64,000 bases of DNA from Gilvibacter sp. SZ-19 (GTDB lineage: Bacteria > Bacteroidota > Bacteroidia > Flavobacteriales > Flavobacteriaceae), in the NCBI RefSeq assembly GCF_002163875.1, contig NZ_CP019333.1, positions 2,596,864 to 2,660,863 of the forward strand, given 5' to 3'. The notes beneath the pieces are model-generated. The model saw only the letters and a program-made list of their open reading frames with translations. It did not search any database and was not told where the DNA came from. Positions 7,901-15,209 of the stretch are shown here, in pieces (within the stretch, counting starts at the first letter, position 1; every line of letters starts with the position of its first letter). Position numbers and translations under genes: made by a program.

Positions 7901-7967
7901 CGCGGCTACCTTCATCAAACATCCACAGGATGTTTGGTTCTGCAAGCAGAACTTCATTGCGGTAATG
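7901..7967 (+). repeat. 67-bp perfect direct repeat, copy 2
   Basis: Second copy of the 7770-7836 repeat. Perfect identity suggests recent duplication or ongoing conversion. The flanks differ: the segment before copy 1 reads TTGC and before copy 2 TAT at the hairpin loop. Confidence 0.9.
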
Positions 7968-8113
7968 CCCAGGATTCCCGTCTGGGATCACGAGCGCTGC
8001 GAGTAATCCAACCAGCGCTTTCCGCTTGCGCGGCTACCTAGCTCAAATGTCCACTAAAAACTCTTAACTTTAATCTGTTAATTAATTATTACTCGAGCTC
8101 ATCCAGCTCAAAT

Positions 8114-8857
8114 TTGATGCACAGTATAAAGACTTCATTTCAACCCAACTTTATCATTGCCATTTTGGTTGGTAGTTGGTTGTTTGTTTTTATAATGCTC
8201 GTTAGACCCTTTCAGGAGGAATCATTGTCATTACAGCAGTGGATCATACAAGCCTTAGGATACAGCCTAATCGTTACGGCTTGCTATTTGTTTATAATAC
8301 CAATACAGAAGCAGCTATACGATAAATTACAGCAATGGAATATTCGCTATGAAATTTCCCTGCTCTTGCTTTTCTATGTCGTGGCTTTGCTGCCCAGTTA
8401 TGCCTATCACCGCAGCGAACTTTTAAATGGCCTTTATGATTTACCCGATTTTTTTTTCAAGGTATTTATGCCTTCTGCTGTGGTCTTAAGCCCGCTGCTC
8501 GTTTTTGCCAGAATGTATCTGGTGAAGGATACGGAAAGCACAGAAAAGTCCGTGATTATTCGAGGGACATATAAATTGGACTATTTAAAGTTACCTTGGT
8601 CCAATTTGGTATGCGTGTCGAGTTCTCAAAATTATGTGGATGTATTTTTTTTAGCAGATGGAAGTTTGCAGAAAAAAACCTTACGTACTTCACTTAAAAG
8701 AATTGAAGAGCAAATCCCAGAGCTCCTCCGGGTGCATCGATCGCACCTCATTAACACAGATCATTTTCGATCTTGGAAGAACAGTAAAACACTTTCACTT
8801 ACCCAGATCGAGATTCCAGTGAGCAAAAATTATAAAGAAGGACTCAGTACGCTTTAA
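8114..8857 (+). CDS. Membrane-anchored LytTR-family transcriptional regulator
   Basis: This 247-residue protein has four hydrophobic segments in its first half (about residues 14-32, 45-65, 82-100, 115-135) and a C-terminal LytTR DNA-binding domain (about 145-245). Domain hallmarks are the strand SNLVCVSSSQNYVDVFF, the segment TLRTSLKRIEEQIP and the motif RVHRSHLINTDHF. It lacks a response-regulator receiver domain, so it is a one-component membrane regulator that probably senses a membrane or envelope signal. It lies 87 bp before a serine hydrolase gene on the same strand and may regulate it. The real start could be the second Met, one codon later. Confidence 0.9.
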   Translation: MMHSIKTSFQPNFIIAILVGSWLFVFIMLVRPFQEESLSLQQWIIQALGYSLIVTACYLFIIPIQKQLYDKLQQWNIRYEISLLLLFYVVALLPSYAYHRSELLNGLYDLPDFFFKVFMPSAVVLSPLLVFARMYLVKDTESTEKSVIIRGTYKLDYLKLPWSNLVCVSSSQNYVDVFFLADGSLQKKTLRTSLKRIEEQIPELLRVHRSHLINTDHFRSWKNSKTLSLTQIEIPVSKNYKEGLSTL

Positions 8858-8944
8858 TTTCGTCCCTAAAAGTTCGTACTTAATAACTATTTAGGTATTC
8901 GAGTGGATATTTTTTTATGCAGTGAATAGCTTGCGAAAAAAAAT

Positions 8945-10417
8945 ATGCGACAAAGGATTTGGGTTAAACTCCCCACTTTAATACTAATAATGCAAGGCCT
9001 ATGGAGTTGTACTAAAGACGCTACTGCTATAAATACTCTTTTTGGCACAAGTCTTTCCAAGCAAACAGTTGATGCGTTTATCGACAAAAAGATGGAGTCT
9101 CTGGATATGCCTGGTCTATCTATCGCCATTATCAATGAAGGGCGTGTGGTCTATCACAATGTGAAGGGCTATGCCAATAAAGAGAAACAGCAGCTTGTAG
9201 ATTCCCTTTCTATTTTTGAAGGTGCTTCCATATCCAAACCGGTATTTGGGCATTTCGTGATGACTTTGGTAGAAGATGGGTTGCTAGACTTGGATAGGCC
9301 GCTTTATAAATACTTGCCTAATCATTCGATAGCTCATGATGAAAGGTATCGAAAGATCACAGCCAGAATGGCTCTTTCTCACCGCACGGGATTTCCCAAC
9401 TGGCGAGATGATTATCCAACCAAGGAGTTGTTTATTCAGTTTGAACCGGGTAGTGAATACCATTATTCTGGTGAGGGTTATCAATATTTGGCAGAAGTAG
9501 TACGGCAAATTTTAAATACCAATTGGGCCGGTGTAGAGGCTGAATTTCAAAAAAGAATAGCAATCCCATTCAAAATGCAGCATACAAAATTCATTCTGGA
9601 TGCATATCTGCGCAGAAATAAAGTACAGCCTTATGATCAAAACGGGCGGTGGATCGACAAAAGTGCAAATGCTTGGTGGGCTAGTCGTGATTCGGTCTTT
9701 GTAGCTCCTACAACGCTGCACTCAGAAGCATTGGATTTTTCCAAATGGATGATCGCTATAATGGATCAGAAAGGCTTGTCATCTGAAGGATATGAGGAGT
9801 TGTTTAAATCTCATTCCGATATTTCCAGTGGATTGCTGGAACAAGACTATACTTTAGGGTTTGTCAAACTTTCTGTGCTCAATCTTGCCGACTTATATAC
9901 CCACAGCGGTAACAATGATGGCTTTTCCACTTATTTTGCCTTAGACAAGGATAAAAAGTGGGGCTTCGTATTTTTCACCAACGCATCGCGGGTAGGCGAA
10001 GCATTTGCACAGCAATTGACCTACAAATTGTTATTGTCTGGAACAAATAATAAGGTAATTGCCATAGTATTGGCCTTTGTTTCTGGCTTGCTTTTAGTAC
10101 TAATTAATCTATATCTGTTGCTGTTTAGGTCAAGACCTGCTGCATCTGGATTCAGAAAAACAAACCTATATATTGGATTCTTGTGCAGTAGTTATGTACT
10201 CGCTTTAATACTGCTTATGCTCTCGCTGTCTTATGGAATGGTCAAATACCTTTATCCCCTGGGGCTCTTTTTATTGCTTTGCGTGCTCGGAATTAGTTTT
10301 AATCAGATGAAGAAATATAGAGAAACACAAGACGACAAAAAGTTTAACTTGATCATCCAAAAAGCGCTGCTAATTTGCGTTTTGATCTCAGGACTTATTG
10401 CGGGCTTCGTTGAATAA
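8945..10417 (+). CDS. Beta-lactamase-fold serine hydrolase with C-terminal membrane segments
   Basis: This 490-residue class C beta-lactamase/penicillin-binding-protein-like hydrolase has an N-terminal lipobox (GLWSC, Cys22). The catalytic SxxK is S95-I-S-K98 in EGASISKPVF, the Tyr motif is Y174-S-G in HYSGEGYQY, and HSGNNDG plays the part of the KTG triad. Residues about 365-490 add three or four hydrophobic helices separated by charged loops, so the enzyme is tethered at both ends. Likely substrates are D-amino-acid peptides, esters or cell-wall fragments; resistance to beta-lactams should not be assumed. It follows the LytTR gene by 87 bp. Confidence 0.9.
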   Translation: MRQRIWVKLPTLILIMQGLWSCTKDATAINTLFGTSLSKQTVDAFIDKKMESLDMPGLSIAIINEGRVVYHNVKGYANKEKQQLVDSLSIFEGASISKPVFGHFVMTLVEDGLLDLDRPLYKYLPNHSIAHDERYRKITARMALSHRTGFPNWRDDYPTKELFIQFEPGSEYHYSGEGYQYLAEVVRQILNTNWAGVEAEFQKRIAIPFKMQHTKFILDAYLRRNKVQPYDQNGRWIDKSANAWWASRDSVFVAPTTLHSEALDFSKWMIAIMDQKGLSSEGYEELFKSHSDISSGLLEQDYTLGFVKLSVLNLADLYTHSGNNDGFSTYFALDKDKKWGFVFFTNASRVGEAFAQQLTYKLLLSGTNNKVIAIVLAFVSGLLLVLINLYLLLFRSRPAASGFRKTNLYIGFLCSSYVLALILLMLSLSYGMVKYLYPLGLFLLLCVLGISFNQMKKYRETQDDKKFNLIIQKALLICVLISGLIAGFVE

Positions 10418-10490
10418 AACCTGGGATGTAGCACTCAGTTTATCCTTCTTTTGTCTGTTTTAAAAAAAGTAAACCAATAGCCTATACATT

Positions 10491-10576
10491 GGGCAAAATC
10501 CACCCCCGCACCAGCGATCGCAGCAAACTACCGTGTAGTGCGAAGAGCGCGGTGACGCCTCTGGCGGCAGGTGCCC
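10491..10576. other. GC-rich structured intergenic element
   Basis: A GC-rich block sits inside an otherwise AT-rich 281-bp spacer that has no gene. GGGCA (10491-10495) or GCACC (10508-10512) can pair with TGCCC/GGTGC at 10570-10576. Inside lie GCGATCGC, ACTAC-CGT-GTAGT (10527-10539) and CGCC-TCT-GGCG. It could be a small RNA, a repeat-type element or a degenerate gene end. No class was recognised. Confidence 0.35.
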
Positions 10577-10616
10577 TAAAAAGAAACAGCAAAAAATTCA
10601 AGTTTAATGTTGAAGT

Positions 10617-10664
10617 ATTGGGATAATATTGAGCTATCCCAATTCAAAACTTTCCCTAACTTTC
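10617..10664 (+). promoter_or_regulatory. Inverted-repeat operator and promoter of the DUF418 gene
   Basis: This is a perfect 9-bp inverted repeat, ATTGGGATA (10617-10625) and TATCCCAAT (10635-10643). It stands 13 bp before a near-consensus -7 element TAACTTTC (10657-10664), and the coding start is 35 bp further on. The repeat covers the -33 region and has no T-run, so an operator is more likely than a terminator. Confidence 0.45.
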
Positions 10665-10698
10665 GCATTACTTCAAACGAGCAAAAAATAGCGATAAC

Positions 10699-11910
10699 TT
10701 GAGCGAAAAACCTACTGCCCACAAGAAACGAATTGAACTTTTAGACGTTTACCGAGGCTTTGCCATTCTTGGGATTTTTGTGGTCAATATTGTGATCATG
10801 AACTCGACCTTTTTAAACCAAGACGAGTTTGCCAAACAGTGGACTTCCAATATCGATACTATTACGGCCCGTGTTTTACAACTGTTCTTTTACACTAAAT
10901 TCTTTCCGATTTTCTCCTTGCTGTTCGGTTTGGGCATATCCATGCAGGCTATAAAGATGTTAGAGAATAAGGCGCTAAAGTCGTCGTTCTTTGCCCGTAG
11001 GATGTTCATCTTGTTCCTCTTTGGAGTGGGGCATATCGTACTGCTCTGGTCTGGGGATGTTTTGAATCTCTATGCCATACTCGGGCTATTGACGACCATT
11101 TTTATTAAACGATCTGGTAGGCTGATCTTAGTGCTCTCGGCCATTTTTCTACTGTTTCCGTTCTACGATCAAGTGTTAGAGGCCTTGTTCGACCTGGTGA
11201 ACTTTAGGCCGCACACTTATCTAAGCGAGTATACCGGTGCTTCGGTGAATGAGATTATTCGTAATGGGACCTATGCTCAAGGAATCGAATTGCGCCTAAG
11301 GGAGTATTTGTCTAACATATCAATGTTATTCGGTTTTTTAGCCCCGATTGCCTTGTCCATGTTCTTGTTAGGGCTCTATCTTGGGAAAAAGGAGGTGTTC
11401 GAATCCGCAGCAGCCTTTATTGAACGTATAAAGAAGCCAGCGATAGTCTTGGCAATTCTTACCAATCTTTACAGAATACTGTTCTTGTTTGTGCTAACTA
11501 AATTGGAGGTGTATAAGATCGAGCTGGTCCGAATGCTTTTTATAAAGCTCATGGTTATTGCTGATGTTGTGATGGGCTTATTCTATCTTTGGCTTATCGG
11601 TTGGCTTTGGGAAACAAACAAGTTCAGAAAAATACTCACGCCTCTAAAGTATGTTGGCAGAATGGCATTGACCAATTATTTATTACAAAGCTTTATTGGT
11701 CTTATCATTTTTACCTCTGTTGGCTTTAAAGGCTACGAAACCTTGAGTCCGAGTCAAGCCTTTTTAACGGCGATCGGGGTTTTTATTTTTCAGCTGATTT
11801 TGAGTAGACTTTGGCTGCGTTATTTTAAGTACGGGCCGTTTGAATGGTTGTGGAGATGCCTTACCTATAAGCAATGGTTGCCTATTAGAATTGATACGGG
11901 TAGCGGATAG
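10699..11910 (+). CDS. DUF418 family multi-pass membrane protein
   Basis: This 403-residue membrane protein has the DUF418/YeiB-type N-terminus (RIELLDVYRGFAILGIFVVNI), a first loop with a short helix, FSLLFGLG, and about nine to ten membrane segments. The C-terminal block (residues 315-385, with VGRMALTNYLLQSFIG and YGPFEWLWR) is the DUF418 domain itself. It starts with TTG at 10699; no in-frame ATG lies close enough to give the conserved N-terminus. Family members are thought to be transporters or acyltransferase-like proteins, but the activity is not established. It stands alone behind an inverted-repeat operator. Confidence 0.88.
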   Translation: MSEKPTAHKKRIELLDVYRGFAILGIFVVNIVIMNSTFLNQDEFAKQWTSNIDTITARVLQLFFYTKFFPIFSLLFGLGISMQAIKMLENKALKSSFFARRMFILFLFGVGHIVLLWSGDVLNLYAILGLLTTIFIKRSGRLILVLSAIFLLFPFYDQVLEALFDLVNFRPHTYLSEYTGASVNEIIRNGTYAQGIELRLREYLSNISMLFGFLAPIALSMFLLGLYLGKKEVFESAAAFIERIKKPAIVLAILTNLYRILFLFVLTKLEVYKIELVRMLFIKLMVIADVVMGLFYLWLIGWLWETNKFRKILTPLKYVGRMALTNYLLQSFIGLIIFTSVGFKGYETLSPSQAFLTAIGVFIFQLILSRLWLRYFKYGPFEWLWRCLTYKQWLPIRIDTGSG

Positions 11911-12051
11911 GTTAAGCTAGTAAGTACGATTTTTAGACATAAAGATTCTGAAGACATATGGCTTACAAGCTATTTGGGTAAATATAAATTACCCAGTAGT
12001 GGGTATGTTGCTGATCGGATTGTTGATTTAGTTTTAGGAAAAATCAAAATC

Positions 12052-12786
12052 ATGAAGTCAGTTCTTTCCCTTTACATATTCTTTTTAGCGCTTAATGTTT
12101 GGAGTCAGTGTCCAGATCAGAACACTGTCGATCATCAAAACTTAGTGGCGAAATACCCTGCAAATGAGTTTTATAAACTATTAGCCGACTATCACGCCAA
12201 AAAATGTTTTTGTGTTAGCGGAAGTAGTGATCCACAGACAGCAATGAACGATCTAAACGTCGCAATAGATCGCATTAACGCAACAGGCAAAGTGAATTAT
12301 CCAAAGGCTGTTCGATGTATTTCACTAGATGAGAAGCCCGCAGACAATTACATACAATGGGATGGCAAAGAAGAATCATTTTCAAAGGTGGTCTATATTG
12401 GGAATCTAGATAGTGGAATTCCAAAGCAATTACATTTGAACAATTTGGACGCCGAAGGGAGACTTGTTAAGAACGGCAAGAAAATGCAATACATTAGGCT
12501 GTCAGGTTTTCAGAGATTGGAATATCAGGATGAAATTAAATTGAATGAGGAGAATGGTTTAATTCATGTTGGTATTATAGATATTGAGAATGACCATTAC
12601 TACTACACGGCTAAAAGTGCCTCGCTAATCGGTTTAGGAAATAACAAGTATAAGCTTGAGGCTCATTTTTACTTTACGGGCTCAGCGGGGAATAATTTTC
12701 AGCAACATCCCAATTATCCAACCTATCCCAATGATTATAAATTGACCGCGTACTTTGAGTTCAATCCTATTTTTCAAATGGAATGA
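12052..12786 (+). CDS. Secreted protein of unknown function
   Basis: The frame is open from 11974, but the ATG at 12052 directly yields a signal peptide (MKSVLSLYIFFLALNVWSQ), so that start is chosen; it gives 244 residues. After cleavage the protein begins with CPDQ, followed by a short Cys-rich stretch KKCFCVSGSS (about residues 52-61). The remainder looks beta-rich with several Tyr/Asp turns and ends at an aromatic-rich PNDYKLTAYFEFNPIFQ. No family was recognised. It opens a block of three secreted unknown proteins on the plus strand, whose DNA looks more AT-rich than the regions on either side; this was judged by eye. Confidence 0.75.
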   Translation: MKSVLSLYIFFLALNVWSQCPDQNTVDHQNLVAKYPANEFYKLLADYHAKKCFCVSGSSDPQTAMNDLNVAIDRINATGKVNYPKAVRCISLDEKPADNYIQWDGKEESFSKVVYIGNLDSGIPKQLHLNNLDAEGRLVKNGKKMQYIRLSGFQRLEYQDEIKLNEENGLIHVGIIDIENDHYYYTAKSASLIGLGNNKYKLEAHFYFTGSAGNNFQQHPNYPTYPNDYKLTAYFEFNPIFQME

Positions 12787-12828
12787 TTACTTGGCGGACC
12801 GAAATTTTACTCGATCAAATATTTGGAA

Positions 12829-12862
12829 TAGAGCAGGGGCACAAGCAATGGTTCCTGCTCTA
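12829..12862. repeat. Inverted repeat in spacer
   Basis: TAGAGCAGG (12829-12837) and CCTGCTCTA (12854-12862) form a perfect 9-bp stem with a 16-nt loop. It lies 43 bp past the preceding stop. There is no T-run, so a classical terminator is doubtful. The rest of the 254-bp spacer holds no convincing gene. Confidence 0.5.
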
Positions 12863-13040
12863 AATGAACATTGTAGGAAGTCCATCACACCAATAACTCA
12901 TAGCATTGAACTTTCTACAGTGAAAAGTTTTATTACCTTTAAATTTCACCCCACAGCTTTAATTATAACCGCAATTGGTCAATTCCCGCTCTAAGTACTT
13001 GATGATTTTTAAGAGTTGTTCTGGCCTAAATTTATAAACG

Positions 13041-14081
13041 ATGAATATTAAACTAACCGTCCTTTTACTTTTCTTGAGTTACTCTAGTTTCGCTCAAATC
13101 AATCTACAGGAGTTTTCTAAAATAAACATGGTAACCCAAGAGCGTGAAACTGTAAATCTGAAGGAGTATTTAATCGCTAGAGATAAGGGAATACCCACAG
13201 TTATCATTACGAATAATTTGAGGAATTGTGGCATGGAATGTCTTACCGCTATGATGGGTATAGCCAATGAATTGTTTGACGATCCTTATATGTTCGATAC
13301 ACTGACAATTGAGTTAGAATACGACATTCCGGACGAACAAAATGAGGCAAGTGAATTAACCGACCGTTTAAGAGAATTCAAAGAGTATACGCAATATGCG
13401 CAACATTTGAATATTATCATCGCAGATAAAGGTGAAGTTGTATACTACAGGTCGGGGCAAGGGAATTTTACAGGTTCTGAATTAGGTAGCATGGTGGCAC
13501 AAGCGGTAAGAAACATTAAAAACAACACGATTGACAATGTATACGGATTGACCAAATTTGAGGTTAAGACCGATTATTTCGAAAGAGAATATTATGAAAG
13601 TGGAGCCCTAAAAAGTGAGGTGCGGGTATTAAATGGCGAATATCACGGTGACCTAAAGAAGTATCATGAAAATGGTCAATTATTAGGGTTTGTACGCTAT
13701 GATCACGGTAAACCAGCGACATTTGTATACGAGATATTTTCTGAAAATGGCGTCTTACTATCTAGAGTAAATATGGTTGATGGAATCCGTCAAGGGGAGT
13801 ACGTAGAATATAATGAGGAGGGAGAATTAGAGCGGCGAGGTACTTTTAAAGATGGCGCTAGAGTTGGACTCTGGACCACCTATAATATTGCCGATGACGA
13901 GAAAAAAGCCTATGAAGAACACACCTTTGAAAACGACAAATATAATGGTCCTTACCGATTGTATTACAAGAAGAACAGTTTAGCTGTTGAGGGCACTTAT
14001 AAAGACGATGAGCAAGTTGGACTGTGGAAATGGTACGACAAAAAAGGTAATCTTGAAGATACTGAAAACTTCGATGAATAG
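13041..14081 (+). CDS. Secreted thioredoxin-like/MORN-repeat fusion protein
   Basis: The 346-residue product has a signal peptide (about 1-19, ending SSFAQ). Residues 25-165 resemble a thioredoxin-like fold: a strand PTVIITNN, then a CxxxC pair C63-GME-C67 where thioredoxins have CxxC, and later a strand ending in DKGEVVYYRSGQG, the usual late strand-turn of TlpA-like proteins. Residues 185-345 are about six MORN_2-type repeats (patterns such as YYESGALKSEVRVLNGEYHG and TYKDDEQVGLWKWYDKKGN). MORN_2 proteins are often labelled YwqK antitoxins in databases, but no toxin gene is adjacent and this one is exported. A role at the cell surface is inferred; redox activity is uncertain because of the unusual Cys spacing. 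Confidence 0.8.
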   Translation: MNIKLTVLLLFLSYSSFAQINLQEFSKINMVTQERETVNLKEYLIARDKGIPTVIITNNLRNCGMECLTAMMGIANELFDDPYMFDTLTIELEYDIPDEQNEASELTDRLREFKEYTQYAQHLNIIIADKGEVVYYRSGQGNFTGSELGSMVAQAVRNIKNNTIDNVYGLTKFEVKTDYFEREYYESGALKSEVRVLNGEYHGDLKKYHENGQLLGFVRYDHGKPATFVYEIFSENGVLLSRVNMVDGIRQGEYVEYNEEGELERRGTFKDGARVGLWTTYNIADDEKKAYEEHTFENDKYNGPYRLYYKKNSLAVEGTYKDDEQVGLWKWYDKKGNLEDTENFDE

Positions 14082-14136
14082 TTTGACCAGAGAACATCCC
14101 TTAAAACATCCTCTTAGATTGAATACAAGTAGTTAT

Positions 14137-15033
14137 ATGAATAGAATATACATAGTGCTAATATGCTTCTTTTGGTTTGTGCAAGCTGGTTTATCTCAGA
14201 CAAGAGAAGAGATCATTAAACAGTATCAAACTGGAGTTTTTTACGACGAGAATTTTGAATTTGATGGCAAGACCTTGACACTTCCTGATTTAAGGACTTC
14301 GTATAATAAAGCCTCCACCTGTTATGATGAAGAGGAACCTATAGAAGAGGGCATTAGGTTTTATGATTGTGTTGTAAAAGAAGATGGGGAAGAGTACGAT
14401 TTAATCATCTCCAATAGAGAGGAAAACAGCTTTTTTGCTACTTATATCAGTAGATTAGGAAGAAAAAATTACATTAAAGAGGTAAAGACACGCGCCATAA
14501 CCACCAAAATAGAAAACGGCAGGGTGAGTGCACAATGTGTTTGTGATTTTAATACATTGCCCGATGCATTTCGCCAAAGTGTATTTGATATTAAATGTCA
14601 CTTGATCACTAGTGAAACTGCAGCCCTACTCAATGCTTTATACACCAAAGAGAATCACAATAAGCCTGAAATTTGGAATCAATTCATAGCTTATTTAAAT
14701 AGTAGAGAGTACAAGAGGGAATTTACAGAAATGACCAAGGTTGTGTACAATGATATTTTTACGAGCATCAATAAGAAGATAAATAAGCGGTGGTACGACA
14801 AGTATAAAAGATACGACCGATCTAAAGTCTTCTCGACCTTAGATATTATACGGGAAATGGAGAGCGAACACAATACTATTGTAAAAACCACCACTGAATT
14901 GTTGGCTTTTAAACCCTTGGCCAAAGAAATAGGAATTAACTTTCTGAGTAAAATTGGAGCTTTGGGCGCCAGTGATTACGGGAAGAAAAAAACCTATGTC
15001 GATGTGAATCTTTTGGAGTTGAATTTCGATTGA
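14137..15033 (+). CDS. Secreted protein of unknown function
   Basis: The reading frame is open from 13987, overlapping the MORN gene, but the ATG at 14137 begins a good signal peptide (MNRIYIVLICFFWFVQAGLSQ), giving 298 residues and a 55-bp gap from the gene upstream. The mature part has a Cys in an acidic stretch (STCYDEEEPIEEG), another at FYDCVV, and CVC near residue 145. The C-terminal half is rich in Lys, Tyr and Glu and probably helical. No family was recognised. It likely forms one transcript with the thioredoxin/MORN gene. Confidence 0.75.
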   Translation: MNRIYIVLICFFWFVQAGLSQTREEIIKQYQTGVFYDENFEFDGKTLTLPDLRTSYNKASTCYDEEEPIEEGIRFYDCVVKEDGEEYDLIISNREENSFFATYISRLGRKNYIKEVKTRAITTKIENGRVSAQCVCDFNTLPDAFRQSVFDIKCHLITSETAALLNALYTKENHNKPEIWNQFIAYLNSREYKREFTEMTKVVYNDIFTSINKKINKRWYDKYKRYDRSKVFSTLDIIREMESEHNTIVKTTTELLAFKPLAKEIGINFLSKIGALGASDYGKKKTYVDVNLLELNFD

Positions 15034-15209
15034 TCAGATGTAAATCATTTGAGAATCGAGTTTTTGGAGCTCTTAAACGAAGCACATACAGATAGGGGTC
15101 TAGTAGAATTGGTTTGACTAATTGTTAAGTTGAGTTAATTGGAACGATCGATCTCATCCGAATTCCTTATTTTTAAAGTGCAACCACTCCCTTTTAGTAC
15201 TGACTTGCA

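Larger units (their letters stand above)
7486..8055. repeat. Mosaic array of palindromes and direct repeats behind tRNA-Ser
   Basis: The 671 bp between tRNA-Ser and the LytTR gene hold no believable gene. They contain at least ten perfect or near-perfect hairpins. Examples are CAAATGC-TC-GCATTTG nested in GGCCGC/GCGGCC (7486-7518), AAACGGC-TTT-GCCGTTT (7534-7550) and its twin with an ATT loop (7643-7659), GTTTTGC-ATC-GCAAAAC (7588-7604), AAACATCC-ACA-GGATGTTT (7786-7804 and 7917-7935), GTTCTGC-AA-GCAGAAC (7806-7821 and 7937-7952) and GCTTCAC-GCA-GTGAAGC (7858-7874). A scaffold GGATnCCC-n4-GGGAT, variable hairpin, AATCC recurs four times. Stop-free frames here are by-products of the repeats. 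Confidence 0.85.

Noticed and set aside
7549-8041. Three overlapping open frames of 61-138 codons after tRNA-Ser
   Set aside because: They are built from the palindromes and direct repeats, repeat the same peptide segments, lack start signals and have odd composition (Cys, Ser, Pro). They are by-products of the repeat array.
7486-8055. CRISPR array
   Set aside because: Repeats differ in length and spacing, spacers are not uniform, stems vary between units, and no cas gene is nearby.
7358-8113. Integration site of a mobile element in tRNA-Ser
   Set aside because: I found no second copy of the tRNA 3' end downstream, and no integrase or mobility gene.
8945-10417. Antibiotic-resistance beta-lactamase
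   Set aside because: The fold is class C-like, but the lipoprotein anchor, membrane tail and HSG variant of the third motif fit general serine hydrolases; resistance cannot be inferred.
12755-12994. 79-codon frame in the spacer after the secreted protein
   Set aside because: It overlaps the end of the previous gene, crosses an inverted repeat, and shows no signal peptide, motif or good start.
13041-14081. YwqK-type antitoxin of a toxin-antitoxin pair
   Set aside because: MORN repeats alone give that label. The protein is exported, has an added thioredoxin-like domain, and no toxin gene is adjacent.
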